From Valencia hispanica (lineage: Eukaryota > Chordata > Actinopteri > Cyprinodontiformes > Valenciidae), in NCBI GenBank assembly GCA_963556495.2, contig OY747716.1, forward strand, positions 46,874,318 to 46,938,317: a stretch of 64,000 nucleotides of DNA. Direction: 5' to 3'. The notes under the pieces are model-generated. The model was not told the DNA's origin. It was given only the letters and a program-made list of their open reading frames with translations, and did no database searches. Both the position numbers and the translations under genes were made by a program. Positions 11,555 to 22,652 of the stretch are shown one piece after another. The first letter of the stretch is position 1. Each line of letters starts with the position of its first letter.

Positions 11555-11660
11555 TGATGAGACTGTCTTCATTCTTCAGTTAGAGGCCTCAGAATCGATT
11601 CAAGACTGACTGCTACTGGAGATCTTTCCTGCCCACAACGACTCTTTAAAGATACTAGGA
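11555..11660 (+). repeat. Retrotransposon 3' fragment
   Basis: GACTGTCTTCATTCTTCAGT, then CTGCTACTGGAGATCTTTCC, then TGCCCACAACGACTC follow the order of the 3' part of the retrotransposon at 9440-10222, with considerable divergence. Confidence 0.45.
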
Positions 11661-11778
11661 TGACCTGATCTACAGCAGCTGATACTGAGGTATCAGCTGC
11701 TAATCAACATATACGTGTAAACAAATATTTTGTATTTCACACTTTAACCTCTGACTGTATGGAGGACCATCCCTGCCA

Positions 11779-12345
11779 AAATTGATAAATAAATAAATAA
11801 ATGTGGAAATAAATAAATGAATGAGGTAATACATTTGTAAATAAATATAGAAATAAATAAACGTGGAAATAAATAAATAACTACATAGATGTGAAAATAA
11901 ATAAATTATTAAATACATGTGGAAATAAATAAATGTGGAAATTAATAATTAAATAAATAAAAGAGGTAATACATTTTTAAATAAATATAGAAATAAATAA
12001 ATATGGATATAAATAAATAACTACATAAATGTGGAAATAAATAATTAAATAAATGTGTAAATAAATAATTAAATAAATGTGGGAATAAATAATGTGGAAA
12101 TAAATAATTAAATAAATGTGAAAATAAATAAATGTGGAAATAAATTATAAATAAATGTGGAAATAAATAATGTGGAAATAAATAATTAAATAAATGTGAA
12201 AATAAATAAATGTGGAAATAAATTTTAAATAAATGTGGAAATAAATAATTAAATAAAGAAATACTTTTTTATTTGTTCCCACATTTATTTATTTTCAATG
12301 GTATTTACCCATTTATTTATTTATTCACACAATTATTTATTTATT
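11779..12345. repeat. AT-rich complex tandem repeat (AAATAAAT/GTGGAAAT)
   Basis: Long array of (AAAT)n interspersed with ATGTGGAAATAAATAA-type units of irregular spacing, turning into ATTTATTT near 12290-12345. The change of strand makes the far end complementary to the array, so a large hairpin is possible. Open frames on the minus strand here are composed of I/Y/F and are an artefact of the repeat. Confidence 0.8.
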
Positions 12346-13847
12346 TATAGTCAATTTTGGCAGGGACGGTCCTCTATACAACAGCAGGAGTAACAATCCA
12401 GTCGTAAACCATAATGTAGGCTCTGTTCGTCACTGATTATAGCAGCACAGCAAAAGGCAAACAAAGCGTGGCATAAAACTGCCAAGCGTAGTCTGTGAAC
12501 GGAGTCCAAAGAATCCAAAATAAAAGATCTGATCATTATGGACGGTTTGTTACCAGGAAGATCCTAACAGAGGATCAGGAGGGCGTAGGAGACAGCTGAA
12601 TGTATGAAGTCTCGTTTCAACCCCAGGTTGTGTTATTGTTGATTATATTATTGCTCCCTGCTCTGCTCCACCCCTCTAGTTTTCCACCCATGTGGCCTTC
12701 ATCCTCCTGAACTGTAGTATCTGCTGGAACTGATGGAGGAGCCGCTCCGAGATTCTCAGGAACTTGACATTTATCATCCGGTGTCAAAAATAAATGGCTC
12801 GTTATACGGCGCCAGAGCACCGTGAGCTGAAAAATGTCACGGAATGAAAAACTGGCAACACATGTCTGGTCATATGGACGGGCAGACTGGACCGGCCTCT
12901 GACCAAATGTCCGTATTGTGTTGGTGTAATTTTCCTATTGGATTTTCATTTGTTGTTTTGTATTATGTGATGTAATGTTGCTTTTGTATAAACTTGGTGT
13001 CTAAAATGACCCCCAGGAAGTAAATCAGCAAATAAGAACCAAACTGCTAAATATTTAATAGGTTCTAAGATTAGCAAGAAAAAGAAAAAAAGAAAAAGAA
13101 AAAAAGAAAAAAGCTAAAAATAATTATATAAAAAAGGTTAAAATAAATAAATAATTTGAAAACAGCATGATGAGCAGCTCCTGCTTCCCGTCTCATGGCT
13201 CTGAACAAGCAGTACCTCCACCGAGCCCCAGCAGTGAAGACCCGCCCACACGGCATCAACCAATCCGCTGAGCGCGCGTCCCTCTCACGTCCAAAGCAGC
13301 CGTCCTGCGGCTCTGCGGCCGAGCTAACAAACAGCGAGCCAGCAGGAAACCCGGAGCCGCAGGGCGCCATGTTGGAGCACTTGGTCACGGCCTTCAGTGG
13401 CTGGTGCTGACTGTGTGGGCTGCAGGTAAAACCCGCTGCCCTTGTGGGTCAACAACAACGTTCTTCAGCAGCAGACCCCACAAAACGGACGCAGTAGTTT
13501 AGCTCATATGGATCAACTCCACATGCAGAGACACAAAGGAGTGAAATAATAACTCAGATTGAATCTGTTTTTGACATCAAACTCATTTTATGATCATGTA
13601 AGATAACCTGAGCTTGAGCAAAAGCCAGCTTCCCTGACAATTTCCTTTATCAGGGGAAATAAGCTACAACCCGACCAGAGGTTGTGTTAACCGACTATTT
13701 TCTGTATTTGACCGTTGGAACTTGTTTGCTTTTTTAAAACGGTCACAGAAAAATCTGAAGGCCGTCCGTCCTTTTGACAACTATTTTTCCCGGATGCCGC
13801 GAATTAAAGAAATTATCATAGACATATAAACGTATATTATTAGGGAT
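12346..13847. other. Non-genic stretch with a CpG-rich patch
   Basis: Mostly featureless. A purine tract (AAAGAAAAAG repeats) lies at 13077-13115. At 13180-13430 the sequence becomes GC- and CpG-rich and ends in GGGCTGCAG followed by GTAAAA, a possible 5' splice site. One frame (13195-13410, plus) stays open for 71 codons but has no recognisable domain. It could be an orphan or alternative first exon, or a decayed repeat. Confidence 0.35.
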
Positions 13848-14296
13848 GTGTATCTGGCGATACAAAATATATCACAACACAGGGCAAACGATGCGATATA
13901 TTGTGATTTTTAAAATTTAATTTAACTGTAGAAAAACTGACATCATTCTAAACACTCCAACCTGTTTCATACTTTAACACATCCAGTTTAATTACTGGAT
14001 CAACTAGATCTAGTAATTAAACTGGATCGCCAATTAATGATGACAGTATTTTTGTAGTAAAATTAAAAGTATGACTGGTAGTTTGTGGCTGTTTTCACCT
14101 TCTTTGTTCCAGTGGATCGACTAGATCTAGTAATAAAACTGGATGTGTTAAAGTATGAAACAGGTTAGAGTGCTTAGAATGCTGTGACAGTTTTTACACA
14201 GTTAAATTAAGTTTTAAAAATCACAATATTTAGTCATACTATCGCAATATATCGCAACATATCGTATGGCCAGATTTTTACCAGTACACATCCCTA
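13848..14296. repeat. Family A, palindromic composite copy
   Basis: Begins TAGGGATGTGTATC and ends GTACACATCCCTA. The left half reads in the orientation of the copy at 5395 (CCTGTTTCATACTTTAACAC). The right half repeats the same block reversed (GTGTTAAAGTATGAAACAGG) after a central AATTAATGATGACAG. The whole unit is therefore a long imperfect inverted repeat made of two copies head to head. Confidence 0.65.
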
Positions 14297-14783
14297 ATCC
14301 TTAGTATGTTATGTCTATGGTATATTTTAAAATAAAGCCAGTGTTTCATTTCTTTTCTGTCTTTTTCTTTTATTATTAATGACGAGGAGATCCGTTCACA
14401 GTGTATGATAGTTCACGTTATTTTCACAAGAATATCTTTAAACATATGTCAAACTTTGTCAATGTTTTGCAAACTATTGTTAAACATTCACTCCTTTCAC
14501 TCTGTGCTCACCGGGAGACGTTTCGCACACGGACCGCAACCCGGTGTGAATGAGGCGTTAAGACTGACGGAGAATAAATGAAGACGAGACACGATGGAAC
14601 CCAAACGTCCTCCTCTACAAGGAGACAGGATCCAGTTTTCATCTCAACCAGGAGCACACTCTGTGTTTAGAACGCAAAAAGTGGAAAAATTCAGAGGAAA
14701 GTGATAAACAGAGTTTCTACACAATTCGCAGAATTCTCACTCCATTATTATAGTATAAATACAGAAGTTCACCATGAATAAAT

Positions 14784-14859
<76 letters not shown>
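14784..14859. repeat. (GATA)n microsatellite
   Basis: About 18-19 uninterrupted copies of the tetranucleotide GATA. Confidence 0.95.
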
Positions 14860-15499
14860 AAGCAGCTGAAATATTACATTTTTACTCTTGTTTGAGCTCG
14901 TTTCCTTTTAATCTGAATAGTAACCGGCCTCTGTTGATTTCTGATGCAAAAATCTCCTCGTCGTCATCACCATGATCAGATAACAGTGGATCAGGACTAA
15001 ATAGACGTTCCCAGGCTGCAGTCTCACAGCATGCTGTGTGGTTGGTGGAGTTAAACGGAGCGAATGCTTGGATTTCTCAGCCCATAAACGCTCCCAGCCG
15101 CTCAGCCCTCATCAGACGGAGACGTTTGTTCAGCAGCAGTGACACCTCTCTTCCCATCTCTCACGTTCTTCGCTTTGACCCAATTAAAAAGTAGGATGGG
15201 AAGCTGCTGATCTCACACACAAACACACCGAAGATGAATAATACGAAACTGAAGTTGCGATCGAGCCTTCGGACATTCACTAATCAACGACCCCAGGTCT
15301 CCAGCTGCCAGATAAAACGATAAAAACAAGATGTCACCACGATCAATCAGGGTTTCTAACCAGAGATGGTGACTCAAGTTAAAGAGTCCGACTCGAGTCG
15401 AACTGAAGTCGCAAAGATAAACGACTTAAGACTCGACTTGTCCTCAAACACGTCAGGCTTCAATTGAATTTGCCCTTTAAAGGCTACGTTCACACTGCA
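14860..15499. other. Non-genic stretch
   Basis: No gene, RNA or clear repeat is seen. A short ACTCGAGTC-type patch is at 15370-15440. Confidence 0.4.
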
Positions 15500-16165
15500 G
15501 GTCTTATCTAGTGCTTCCACGATTCGTCACCACGACGTCCACGACCAACATAGTCGACGGTATATGTAGTAATCGATGTCATCGTTTATTTTTTTAATCT
15601 GCTTTGTTTTTCTCTTAAAACTGTCGCTGCACCTTTTCGCTGCTTTGTCTGCCTCGCTGCTCCTGAAGCACATGGGCAGTAGTGGCAAAAAAAAAGGCCA
15701 AACTAACAGCATCACTACGAGCCGACAACGGAGCTCTGAGGTTCTGGAGAGTTTGAAAATGAAAGAGAAGCATGTGTAATGCAAAATTCACCTGCTTTCC
15801 ATGTCAGAACAACAGTGATGCTCGAGCATCTTAAAAAGAAGCCCGTTGTGGCTGAGGATGAAAAGGGACAGCCGCCCATGTAAGCTAATTAGCTCGTTAG
15901 CTGCTAACGTTGGCATCAACAGTAGGGGGATGTCCTCTTTTACCCCGGACAGGTCGGCTTTTCACCTTCTGCCATCCCGGGGCATCCGGGGGACGTTCAT
16001 AGGTTGATGCAAATGTTCGGGTTCTCTCATGTGACGTCCTCCCCGGCCCGAGCTGCTGCCTAGTGGCTGGTTCTGATCCGCTCATAGACGGAACGGGACA
16101 GCCCGGCGCTGCAATGATTTATTTATTTGCCAATATTATGACATGCCTTCCCAATATCGTGCAGC
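15500..16165. repeat. Dispersed repeat family G, left copy (hAT/ZBED-like remnant)
   Basis: Contains GATTCGTCACCACGACGTCC and TAGTAATCGATG motifs near 15520-15580 and a decayed BED-finger segment. Positions 16036-16102 are an exact 67-bp inverted match to 20103-20169. The TAATCGACTAGT-rich style is common in non-autonomous hAT-like fish elements. Ends and target duplication were not delimited. Confidence 0.45.
15780..15885 (+). pseudogene. Decayed BED zinc-finger fragment of a hAT-type transposase
   Basis: One frame reads HVRTTVMLEHLKKKP shortly after TGC codons for a CxxC-like pair in a neighbouring frame. This resembles the end of a BED finger (H-x-STT-x-ML-x-HLKRKH) in ZBED/hAT transposases. 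The frames are shifted and a stop follows at about 15880. It is short, so the assignment is tentative. Confidence 0.35.
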
Positions 16166-16761
16166 CATAGTTATAACACCACGCTGACCTAATTCCTATG
16201 GATGGAGACATTATTTTATTGTTACAGCAACATATTAGACCCAGAATCATCTGAGCAGAACCAGAACCGCCACATCTGTTCTGCCTGGTTCACGTCGGAG
16301 TGCAGGGTTCGGTTGAAATCGGCGACATCGGTCCAACAAACCGCTGCAGTTCAGAATGTAAAGCTGGAGCCGTTCGTTCTTTTCAAACAACGATCAAAAC
16401 ATCTCATTGTGATTTTGTTTTTTTCGTTATTTGTTTCCAAATTGGGATAAAAAAACAGAAAAAAGAAAAAAAAAGTCTGGGATCGAAAATACTAAATTGA
16501 AAAATAGGCCGCATGACCGGATTTGAGTTTAATATTTAATAGCTTGGATGTACCTGAACTATCAGATTCTGTTAAGCCGCGTTCACACCGGTCAGCGCGT
16601 CCAGGCGCCAAATCGCTCAAACGGACGAAAGTCGACGCTTTAAAATTTAAACCCAGCTGCTTGCACACTTGTGGTCTGCGTCGGCGCGCCGGGGCATCAG
16701 CGCGTCACATCATTACGTCAGCGTGCGGGCGTGGATTTGTCTGTTGCTAGTTGTTTACAAC

Positions 16762-17131
16762 ATGGCGGATCTTGTCGGATCAGCAGCGCGTCTTCAACTA
16801 CCGGCTCTCCCGGGCCCGGCTGGTGGTGGAAGATGCATTCGGGATCTGGTCTGCACAGCGGAGAATGTTTCACCGCAGACTGGAAGTCAACCCCGAAGTT
16901 GTGGAGAAGTGTGTGAAGGCGACGTGTGTTCTCCACAACTTCATGAGGGTTTCTGGAGATGGCCAGGTACCTGCAGTGAGGGGAGCTGCCGCTGCTCATG
17001 GAGAAAGACCACTTCCAGCTGTGGGGCGAATCGGAGCCAACAACGCAACCAGAGAGGCAGTGGAGACCAGAGAAGTTTTCATGGCCCACCTCAGTGAGGA
17101 GGGGGCAGTGCCATGGCAGCCGGCAGAATAG
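16762..17131 (+). pseudogene. Harbinger transposase, internally deleted (C-terminal DDE region only)
   Basis: The C-terminal frame reads FNYRLSRARLVVEDAFGIW, then RRMFHRRLEVNPEVVEKC and then ATCVLHNFMRVSG. This is the last part of the PIF/Harbinger nuclease (DDE_Tnp_4 type), in which the VVEDAFG glutamate is the usual third acidic residue. The upstream ATGGCGGATCTTGTC also survives in the MITE at 10836-11543 and is probably the original start. Its frame does not match the C-terminal frame, so the internal deletion near 16776 is out of frame. The first two catalytic Asp residues are gone. The stop is TAG at 17129-17131. Confidence 0.85.
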
Positions 17132-17139
17132 TCATGTCC

Positions 17140-17750
17140 ATACAGGACTGACCCAAAGCGGCTCTTTTAAGAGCCACCCAATAAAAAAATTAAGAGCAAA
17201 ACTTTCTGAAAATTTCCACATCTATATTTACTATATTATATTTTAGTAATTTGTTTTTCTCTATACATTCATATATACATTCACAAATCCCTTTCATTTA
17301 TGGATTATTGTTTGTTCTGTACCTATATACTTTTGACCTGTTCACCTGTACCTCTCGTTTCCAGGTAATCACTGACAGACTGCTCTGCTTTCTCCCACAA
17401 ACTCGTCTATGGATATGGTGAAATCAATCAAATAAACTCAAATAGTTCTTGCTTTTGTACTTCTGTGGTATTTTATATAGTCAATAAAAAGGTATATTTC
17501 ATTATTTTCACCCAAATGGCATTACATAGGACAGTAGAATTAAATTAAGGAAAGTAGCTGACCAAAATGTTACATATAAAAATATTTAATATAAAAAAAT
17601 ACATACAACATATATACATATAATAAAACAATAAAATAAAGAACAGGAAGAGAAAGGACCTTATTTGGAGGAAGTGCGGTGGAAGACAGGAGGGACACAG
17701 AAAGGAGTCTCCTTCCTCCCCTGAAAAAGGTGTCAGCCCGATCAGTAAAA
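17140..17750. other. Harbinger internal non-coding segment
   Basis: AT-rich spacer between the ends of the two convergent Harbinger genes. It has several AATAAA hexamers on the plus strand (for example in ACCCAATAAAAAAATT near 17180) and TTTATT on it for minus-strand transcripts, fitting 3' ends of both genes. No ORF is recognised. Confidence 0.5.
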
Positions 17751-19152
17751 CTACTGAGTATTGTCCAAATGGGTCAAATTGTTCATTCTTTCAAAAATCA
17801 GTCTATGAATGTCAAATTTTAGGATGTCTCTTTCTAGAGGTGACACCCTTTTCAGGAGAGGATGAAGAGAGAGAAGGAAGTGCATTTCATCATCTGCAGG
17901 AGGAGCAGGAGCTGGTTCAGGCCGGGCCTTGAGCGCATCAAGCAGCTTTTGCTGGAACTCTGTTGGCACTGACAAGTCCTGCTGCCTCCGCCTTCGTTTT
18001 CTTGGAGGGCCTGTGAAAAAACACAGTAGAAAAATGTGTTAAAAATGCTTACAATTATGTTGAACAAATATACAAATTAGATAAAATTATAAGCAACATT
18101 TTAAGTCTGTATGAAAGGCTGAGTGTGAATTCCAGGGTATACACAGACATTTCAGAAAGTACAAAAAGTAATTCGCCAAGTGTCTGGGAACCCAAAGAAA
18201 CAGATTGACATCTTTGAATAAAACCTACATTCCCAACCTTTCCAAACAGCACTACACACCTGCAGGTGCTGGAGCAGAGGAAGGGCCAGGCTGGTCAGAA
18301 GAAGAAGCAGCAGCAGAGGAAGGGCCAGGCTGGTCAGAAGCAGAAAAGGAAGGGCCAGGGGACTCTGGTTCAGCCATGTCACCTGCCTCCATGTTAGCTG
18401 GATCTGTCAAGACAGAAAGGAATATTATTGACCCTCCTGTTTATTATGCTTTATACCAAGATCACAAATACTTCTACTGCTAGCACTAATAATAAATAGC
18501 AAAACTTTGTAGTAGCAAAATGATGTAGGTTTCAGCTTTACAATAATTATTTTCATGTTTCTGAGCACGTTTTTGTGTGTGTTTGTGTGCCACTATGTCT
18601 GGGTTTTCTTCTCAAAATCACCAACCTTCTGCCTCTAACCGCCCTGCTGCTTCTTCTTCTGGCTCCTCTGGGTGGTCGTACCCCTCCGCCTGCTCCTCCT
18701 CGACCCCCATGTTGCTCGATGTTTCGCGGGGGGCGATGAAGGGTTCGAGGAAGGACAGGACAGAGAGGTACTTCCATTTCTGCACTTTCCCTCCTTCTGC
18801 TCCGCTCTTCCTTCTCTCTTTCTCTTTTCTGCTCTGCCTGACATATGTGTCCCTCAATGTCTTCCACCGTTTTTTGCAGATCTCGTCTAAATACACAATG
18901 GGAAACTGGTAATACGTATTTAGTACCGTAGTTGCCCTAACCGCTTTTGGCTAGCGTAGCGTTAGCTAACATAACAAGAAAGTTAAAAGAAAAAATATTT
19001 TTTTCTATGTTTAACTGCTTACCTGGCACTCCAATATCCTCCGATATCTTCCTCCAAATCAGATCCGATCTCTTCCTGTCTTTGTAAAAAGACGAAGACG
19101 GGTCATACAATTCACGGACATTACATACAGCGATGATCAGTTTGTCCTCCAT
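17751..19152 (-). CDS. MADF-BESS domain protein of the Harbinger element (intact, 4 exons)
   Basis: Exons are 19023-19152, 18626-18886, 18260-18403 and 17751-18010, with GT-AG introns of 136, 222 and 249 bp. Phases 1/1/1 agree and the total is 795 nt, or 264 residues plus stop. Residues about 3-75 form a MADF (Myb/SANT-like) DNA-binding domain: YDPSSSFYKDRKRSDLIW, GVPDEICKKRWKTLRDTYVR, then FLEPFI. A linker with repeated SDQPGPSS leads to a basic PPRKRRRRQQ, a likely nuclear signal. A BESS motif follows near the C-terminus (DDEMHFLLSLHPLLKRVSPL), which mediates protein interaction in MADF-BESS factors. In Harbinger systems such a protein helps the transposase enter the nucleus and bind the element's ends. 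I found no stop or frameshift, in contrast to the ruined transposase beside it. Host co-option is possible but unproven. Confidence 0.85.
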
Positions 19153-19474
19153 CTTGAATAAAAAATTTGCCGATTCCCCCATGGAAGGAGTTACTACGTC
19201 AGTACAACGAGTCGCTCTGATTGGTTGACGCCGCGCGTCTGCTGCCCGAAAGTTCAATTTTCCCAACTTGAGCAGCAGACGCCCCGACGGATCGTCGGGG
19301 CGTCCGGGCATCAGCTGCGTGGACGCGCTGATGCCAGCTGCGCCGACGCGCGCGACTTGCTGCTTGGCAGCTTGGCGCCCACTAGATGCGTAGATACCAT
19401 AGACTTGCATGTAATCTAGCTGCCCTGCTGCCTGGACGCGCTGACCGGTGTGAACGCGGCTTTAGGCCTGACAC

Positions 19475-20470
19475 AAACGATTATTTTGATAATCGACTAG
19501 TCACAGATTATTTTGCCGATTAGTCGACTAATCTGATAAAATGCAGCTGCTCTAATACAACCATCATCAGCTTCTATCTTGAACTGTTATCTCTGTTATG
19601 TGTTATCTAAAATAACGACAAGATGATGGCTCATTCAACATTTATGAACTAATTATAAAATAAAACATTAGCGTTACGGCGGACACATGGCGTATGCTAA
19701 GGGTAAACACCATGACTACTGTTAATGTTACAGCTATCAATACAAGTAATAGAACAGCGCCTTCAGTCAGAAGCTTCATCAAAACCGCTGTAATACAGAC
19801 TGCTACAGAAGATCCTTCCTGCCCACAGCCATCTAAAATCTAAAAAAAAGTCAGTCTAAATATTACATTCTGAGAAGTATTTTATTTAAATTGTAATAAT
19901 AAAATGAAATAAAAAAATACTTAAAAAAGGGCAAATCCAGTCTTTAGTTTCTTATTAATTAGATGAAACTCACTTTGCTCCGCCTTTTCATCGTTTTTGT
20001 GTCCATGTGACCAACGGGATGTTGTTTAAGCCAGCTATGTGAACGTTGCACTCCGCCACACATTTGTCGCGACGCCTGCGCTTTGATGTCTTGCAGCGCC
20101 GCGCTGTCCCGTTCCGTCTATGAGCGGATCAGAACCAGCCACTAGGCAGCAGCTCGGGCCGGGGAGGACGACACACGAGTCGGCTCTCAGCCACTCACCC
20201 CCTTAGTGAGTTTCATCCCGGGTTGAGAGTTACGGATCAGCGCCAGATAATTCAAGATGACGAGCGAAGACGAGTCGTACTCAGTAAGTTGATAAGTAGA
20301 TCAATACATTTCACTGCAATATCGAGTTGTTGGTCATTGAAAAAATGCAACTTGAGACATTTTTGGAGCCGACTATTTTTTTTCTAATTTACAGCTAGCA
20401 TTGTTAGCTCAAGGTTAGCCCTTTGGCCCGGTAAGTGTCGAATTACAAATGCCGGCGCAGCGTTTGTGTT
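19475..20470. repeat. Dispersed repeat family G, right copy
   Basis: Starts with ATTATTTTGATAATCGACTA and GATTAGTCGACTAATC, typical of non-autonomous hAT-like elements. It contains the 67-bp block 20103-20169 that is exactly inverted at 16036-16102. ATGACGAGCGAAGACGAG at about 20256 followed by a GTAAGT donor could be the first exon of a lost transposase. A retrotransposon fragment (about 19745-19840) lies inside. Confidence 0.45.
19745..19840 (+). repeat. Retrotransposon 3' fragment
   Basis: GCCTTCAGTCAGAAGCTTC followed by ATACAGACTGCTACAGAAGA and TCCTTCCTGCCCACAGCCAT matches the 3' part of the LINE at 9440-10222 (about 10050-10120). Confidence 0.65.
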
Positions 20471-21136
20471 GAAGACTTGGCAGCCTGGCGCGCTCACGTG
20501 TGATTGGCTCTGGGAACCAGGAAGTACGGAGGAGGGACAAATATTGTAAACAATGACTATGTCCCTCTGTGGCCTTTTTAAAGTGATTAAAGCTGGTAAC
20601 CATCCAGCCGGCTGAGAGAGAAATCTGTTTCAATGTAACCTTCCTTCCAACATGATTGAGACATTAGACTGTTGTGGGATTATTTCACTGTAAAATTCCT
20701 ACATATTGCACCTTTAAAACTAACTACTTCACTGTAAATTCTTCACTCAGTTTGTATATTTTTTCATCTACTTTGATGTATTTAATAATCTGCTAAAGAT
20801 CCCAGGGAAACCTCCTTGAACACCAGGAGAACATTTTCACCTTCATCACCAGATATTTAGGTCAGATTTAACTGTTTCATGAAATCCCAGTGAGTTTTGA
20901 GCATCATGCAGCGCCATGACAGAAATCATAAAGAAGAAGCTGAGGACGTCTGTCGGGCCTGCACCCTTTTCATACCAGATCAGGAAGTGGAAACAGCAGT
21001 GGTGTTCACATTCACTGTTAAATCGAGTGATTGCAATGTGAAACGTGCCAAATCGATAGCGATAAAAAGTGTTCAAAATGTGATTTTTTTTCCTAATAGT
21101 TAAATGAAAAAAACAACAAACAAAAAAGTCAGAGTA

Positions 21137-22652
21137 CAGTTGTGGCCAAAAGTTTTGAGAATGACACAAATATTAGTTTTCACAAAGTTTGCTGCAAAAC
21201 TACTTTTAGATCTTTGCTTCAGTTGTTTCTGTGATGTACTGAAATATAATTACAAGCACTTTATACGTTTCAAAGGCTTTTATTGACAATTACATGACAT
21301 TTAAGCAAAGAGTCAGTATTTGCAGTGTTGGCTCTTCTTTTTCAGGACCTCTGCAGTTCGACTGGGCATGCTCTCAATCAACTGCTGGGCCAAATCCTGA
21401 CTGATAGCAACCCGTCCTTTCATAATCACTTTTTGGAGTTTGTCAGAATTAGTGGGTTTTTGTTTGTCCACCCGCCTCTTGAGGACTGACCACAAGTTCT
21501 CAATGGGATTAAGATCTGGGGAGTTTCCAGGCCATGGACCCAAAATTTCAACGTTTTGGTCCCCGAGCCACTTACTTATGACTTTTGCCTTATGGCACGG
21601 TGCTCCATCGTGCTGGAAAATGCATTGTTCTTCACCAAACTGTTGTTGAATTGTTAGAAGAAGTTGCTGTTGGAGGGTGTTTTGGTACCATTCTTTATTC
21701 ATGGCTGTGTTTTTGGGCAAAATTGTAAGTGAGCCCACTCCCTTGGATGAGAAGCAACCCCACACATGAATGGTCTCAGGATGCTTTACTGTTGGCATGA
21801 GACAGGACTGATGGTAGCGCTCACCTTTTCTTCTCCAGACAAGCCTTTTTCCAGATGCTCCAAACAATCGGAAAGAGGCTTCATGGGAGAATATGACTTT
21901 GCCCCAGTCCTCAGCAGTCCATTCACCAGACTTTCTGCAGAAGATCAATCTGTCCCTGATGGTTTTTTGTTGGAGAGAAGTGGCTTCTTTGCTGCCCTTC
22001 TTGACACCAGGCCATCTTCCAAAAGTCTTCGCCTCACTGTGCGTGTAGATGCGCTCACACCTGCCTGCTGCCATTCCTGAGCAAGCTCTGCACTGGTGGC
22101 ACTCCGATCCCGCAGCTGAATCCTCTTTAGGAGACGATCCTGGCGCTTGCTGGACTTTCTTGGACGCCCTGAAGCCTTCTTAACAAGAATTGAACCTCTT
22201 TCCTTGAAGTTCTTGATAATCCTATAAATTGTTGATTTAGGTGCAATTTTAGTAGCCACAATAGTCTTGCCTGTGAAGCCATTTTTATGCAACGCAATGA
22301 TGGCTGCACGCGTTTCTTTGCAGGTCACCATGGTTAACAATGGAAGAACAATGATTTCAAGCATCATCCTGCCATTCTAACCCAATCAGCCTGACATAAT
22401 GATCTCCAGCCTTGTGCTCGTCAACATTCTCACCTGAGTTAACGAGACGATTACTGAAATGATCTCAGCAGGTCCTTTAATGACACCAATGAAATGCAGT
22501 GGAATTTTCATGACAAAGAAGGACTATGCAATTCATCTGATCACTGTTCATAACATTCTAGAGTATATGCAGATTGCTATTATAAAAACTTAAGCAGCAA
22601 CTTTTCCGATTTCCAATATTTATGTAATTCTCAAAACTTTTGGCCACGACTG
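21137..22652 (-). mobile_element. Tc1-like transposon, 1,516 bp, TA-flanked
   Basis: The ends are mirror images starting CAG(T)TGTGGCCAAAAGTTTTG and reading GAGAAT inward. TA dinucleotides lie on both sides (21135-21136 and 22653-22654), the Tc1/mariner duplication. Length and the single transposase on the minus strand are standard for fish Tc1 elements. Similarity between the ends is high, so the copy is fairly young, but its transposase is broken. Confidence 0.93.
21313..22367 (-). pseudogene. Tc1 transposase, one frameshift and a changed catalytic Asp
   Basis: Two overlapping frames give a nearly complete Tc1 transposase. Frame one (22367 down to about 21965) holds the paired-type HTH region (FTGKTIVATKIAPKSTIYRI) and the linker GRPRKSSKRQDR. 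Frame two (to 21313) holds WTAEDWGKVIF, then FQHDGAPCHKAKV with the second Asp, and SPDLNPIENLW with the Glu. The break coincides with a six-base T run at 21963-21968. The first catalytic Asp of the usual SDE triplet reads SHE (codon 21883-21885), so this copy should be inactive even without the frameshift. Confidence 0.9.

Larger units (their letters stand above)
16575..19461 (-). mobile_element. PIF/Harbinger element, 2,887 bp, with MADF-BESS gene and deleted transposase
   Basis: The roughly 32-bp terminal inverted repeats start AGCCGCGTTCACACCGGTCA at 16575 and are mirrored at 19461. TTA target duplications lie at 16572-16574 and 19462-19464. Autonomous PIF/Harbinger elements carry two divergent or convergent genes: a DDE transposase and a Myb/SANT or MADF DNA-binding protein. 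Here the MADF-BESS gene (minus strand) is complete, but the transposase (plus strand) is reduced to its first few codons joined to the C-terminal exon. The element can move only if a transposase is supplied elsewhere. The orientation given follows the MADF gene. Confidence 0.9.

Noticed and set aside
16669..17097. 142-codon frame overlapping the Harbinger transposase
   Set aside because: Shadow frame; the conserved FNYRLSRAR...LHNFMR text is in the other frame.
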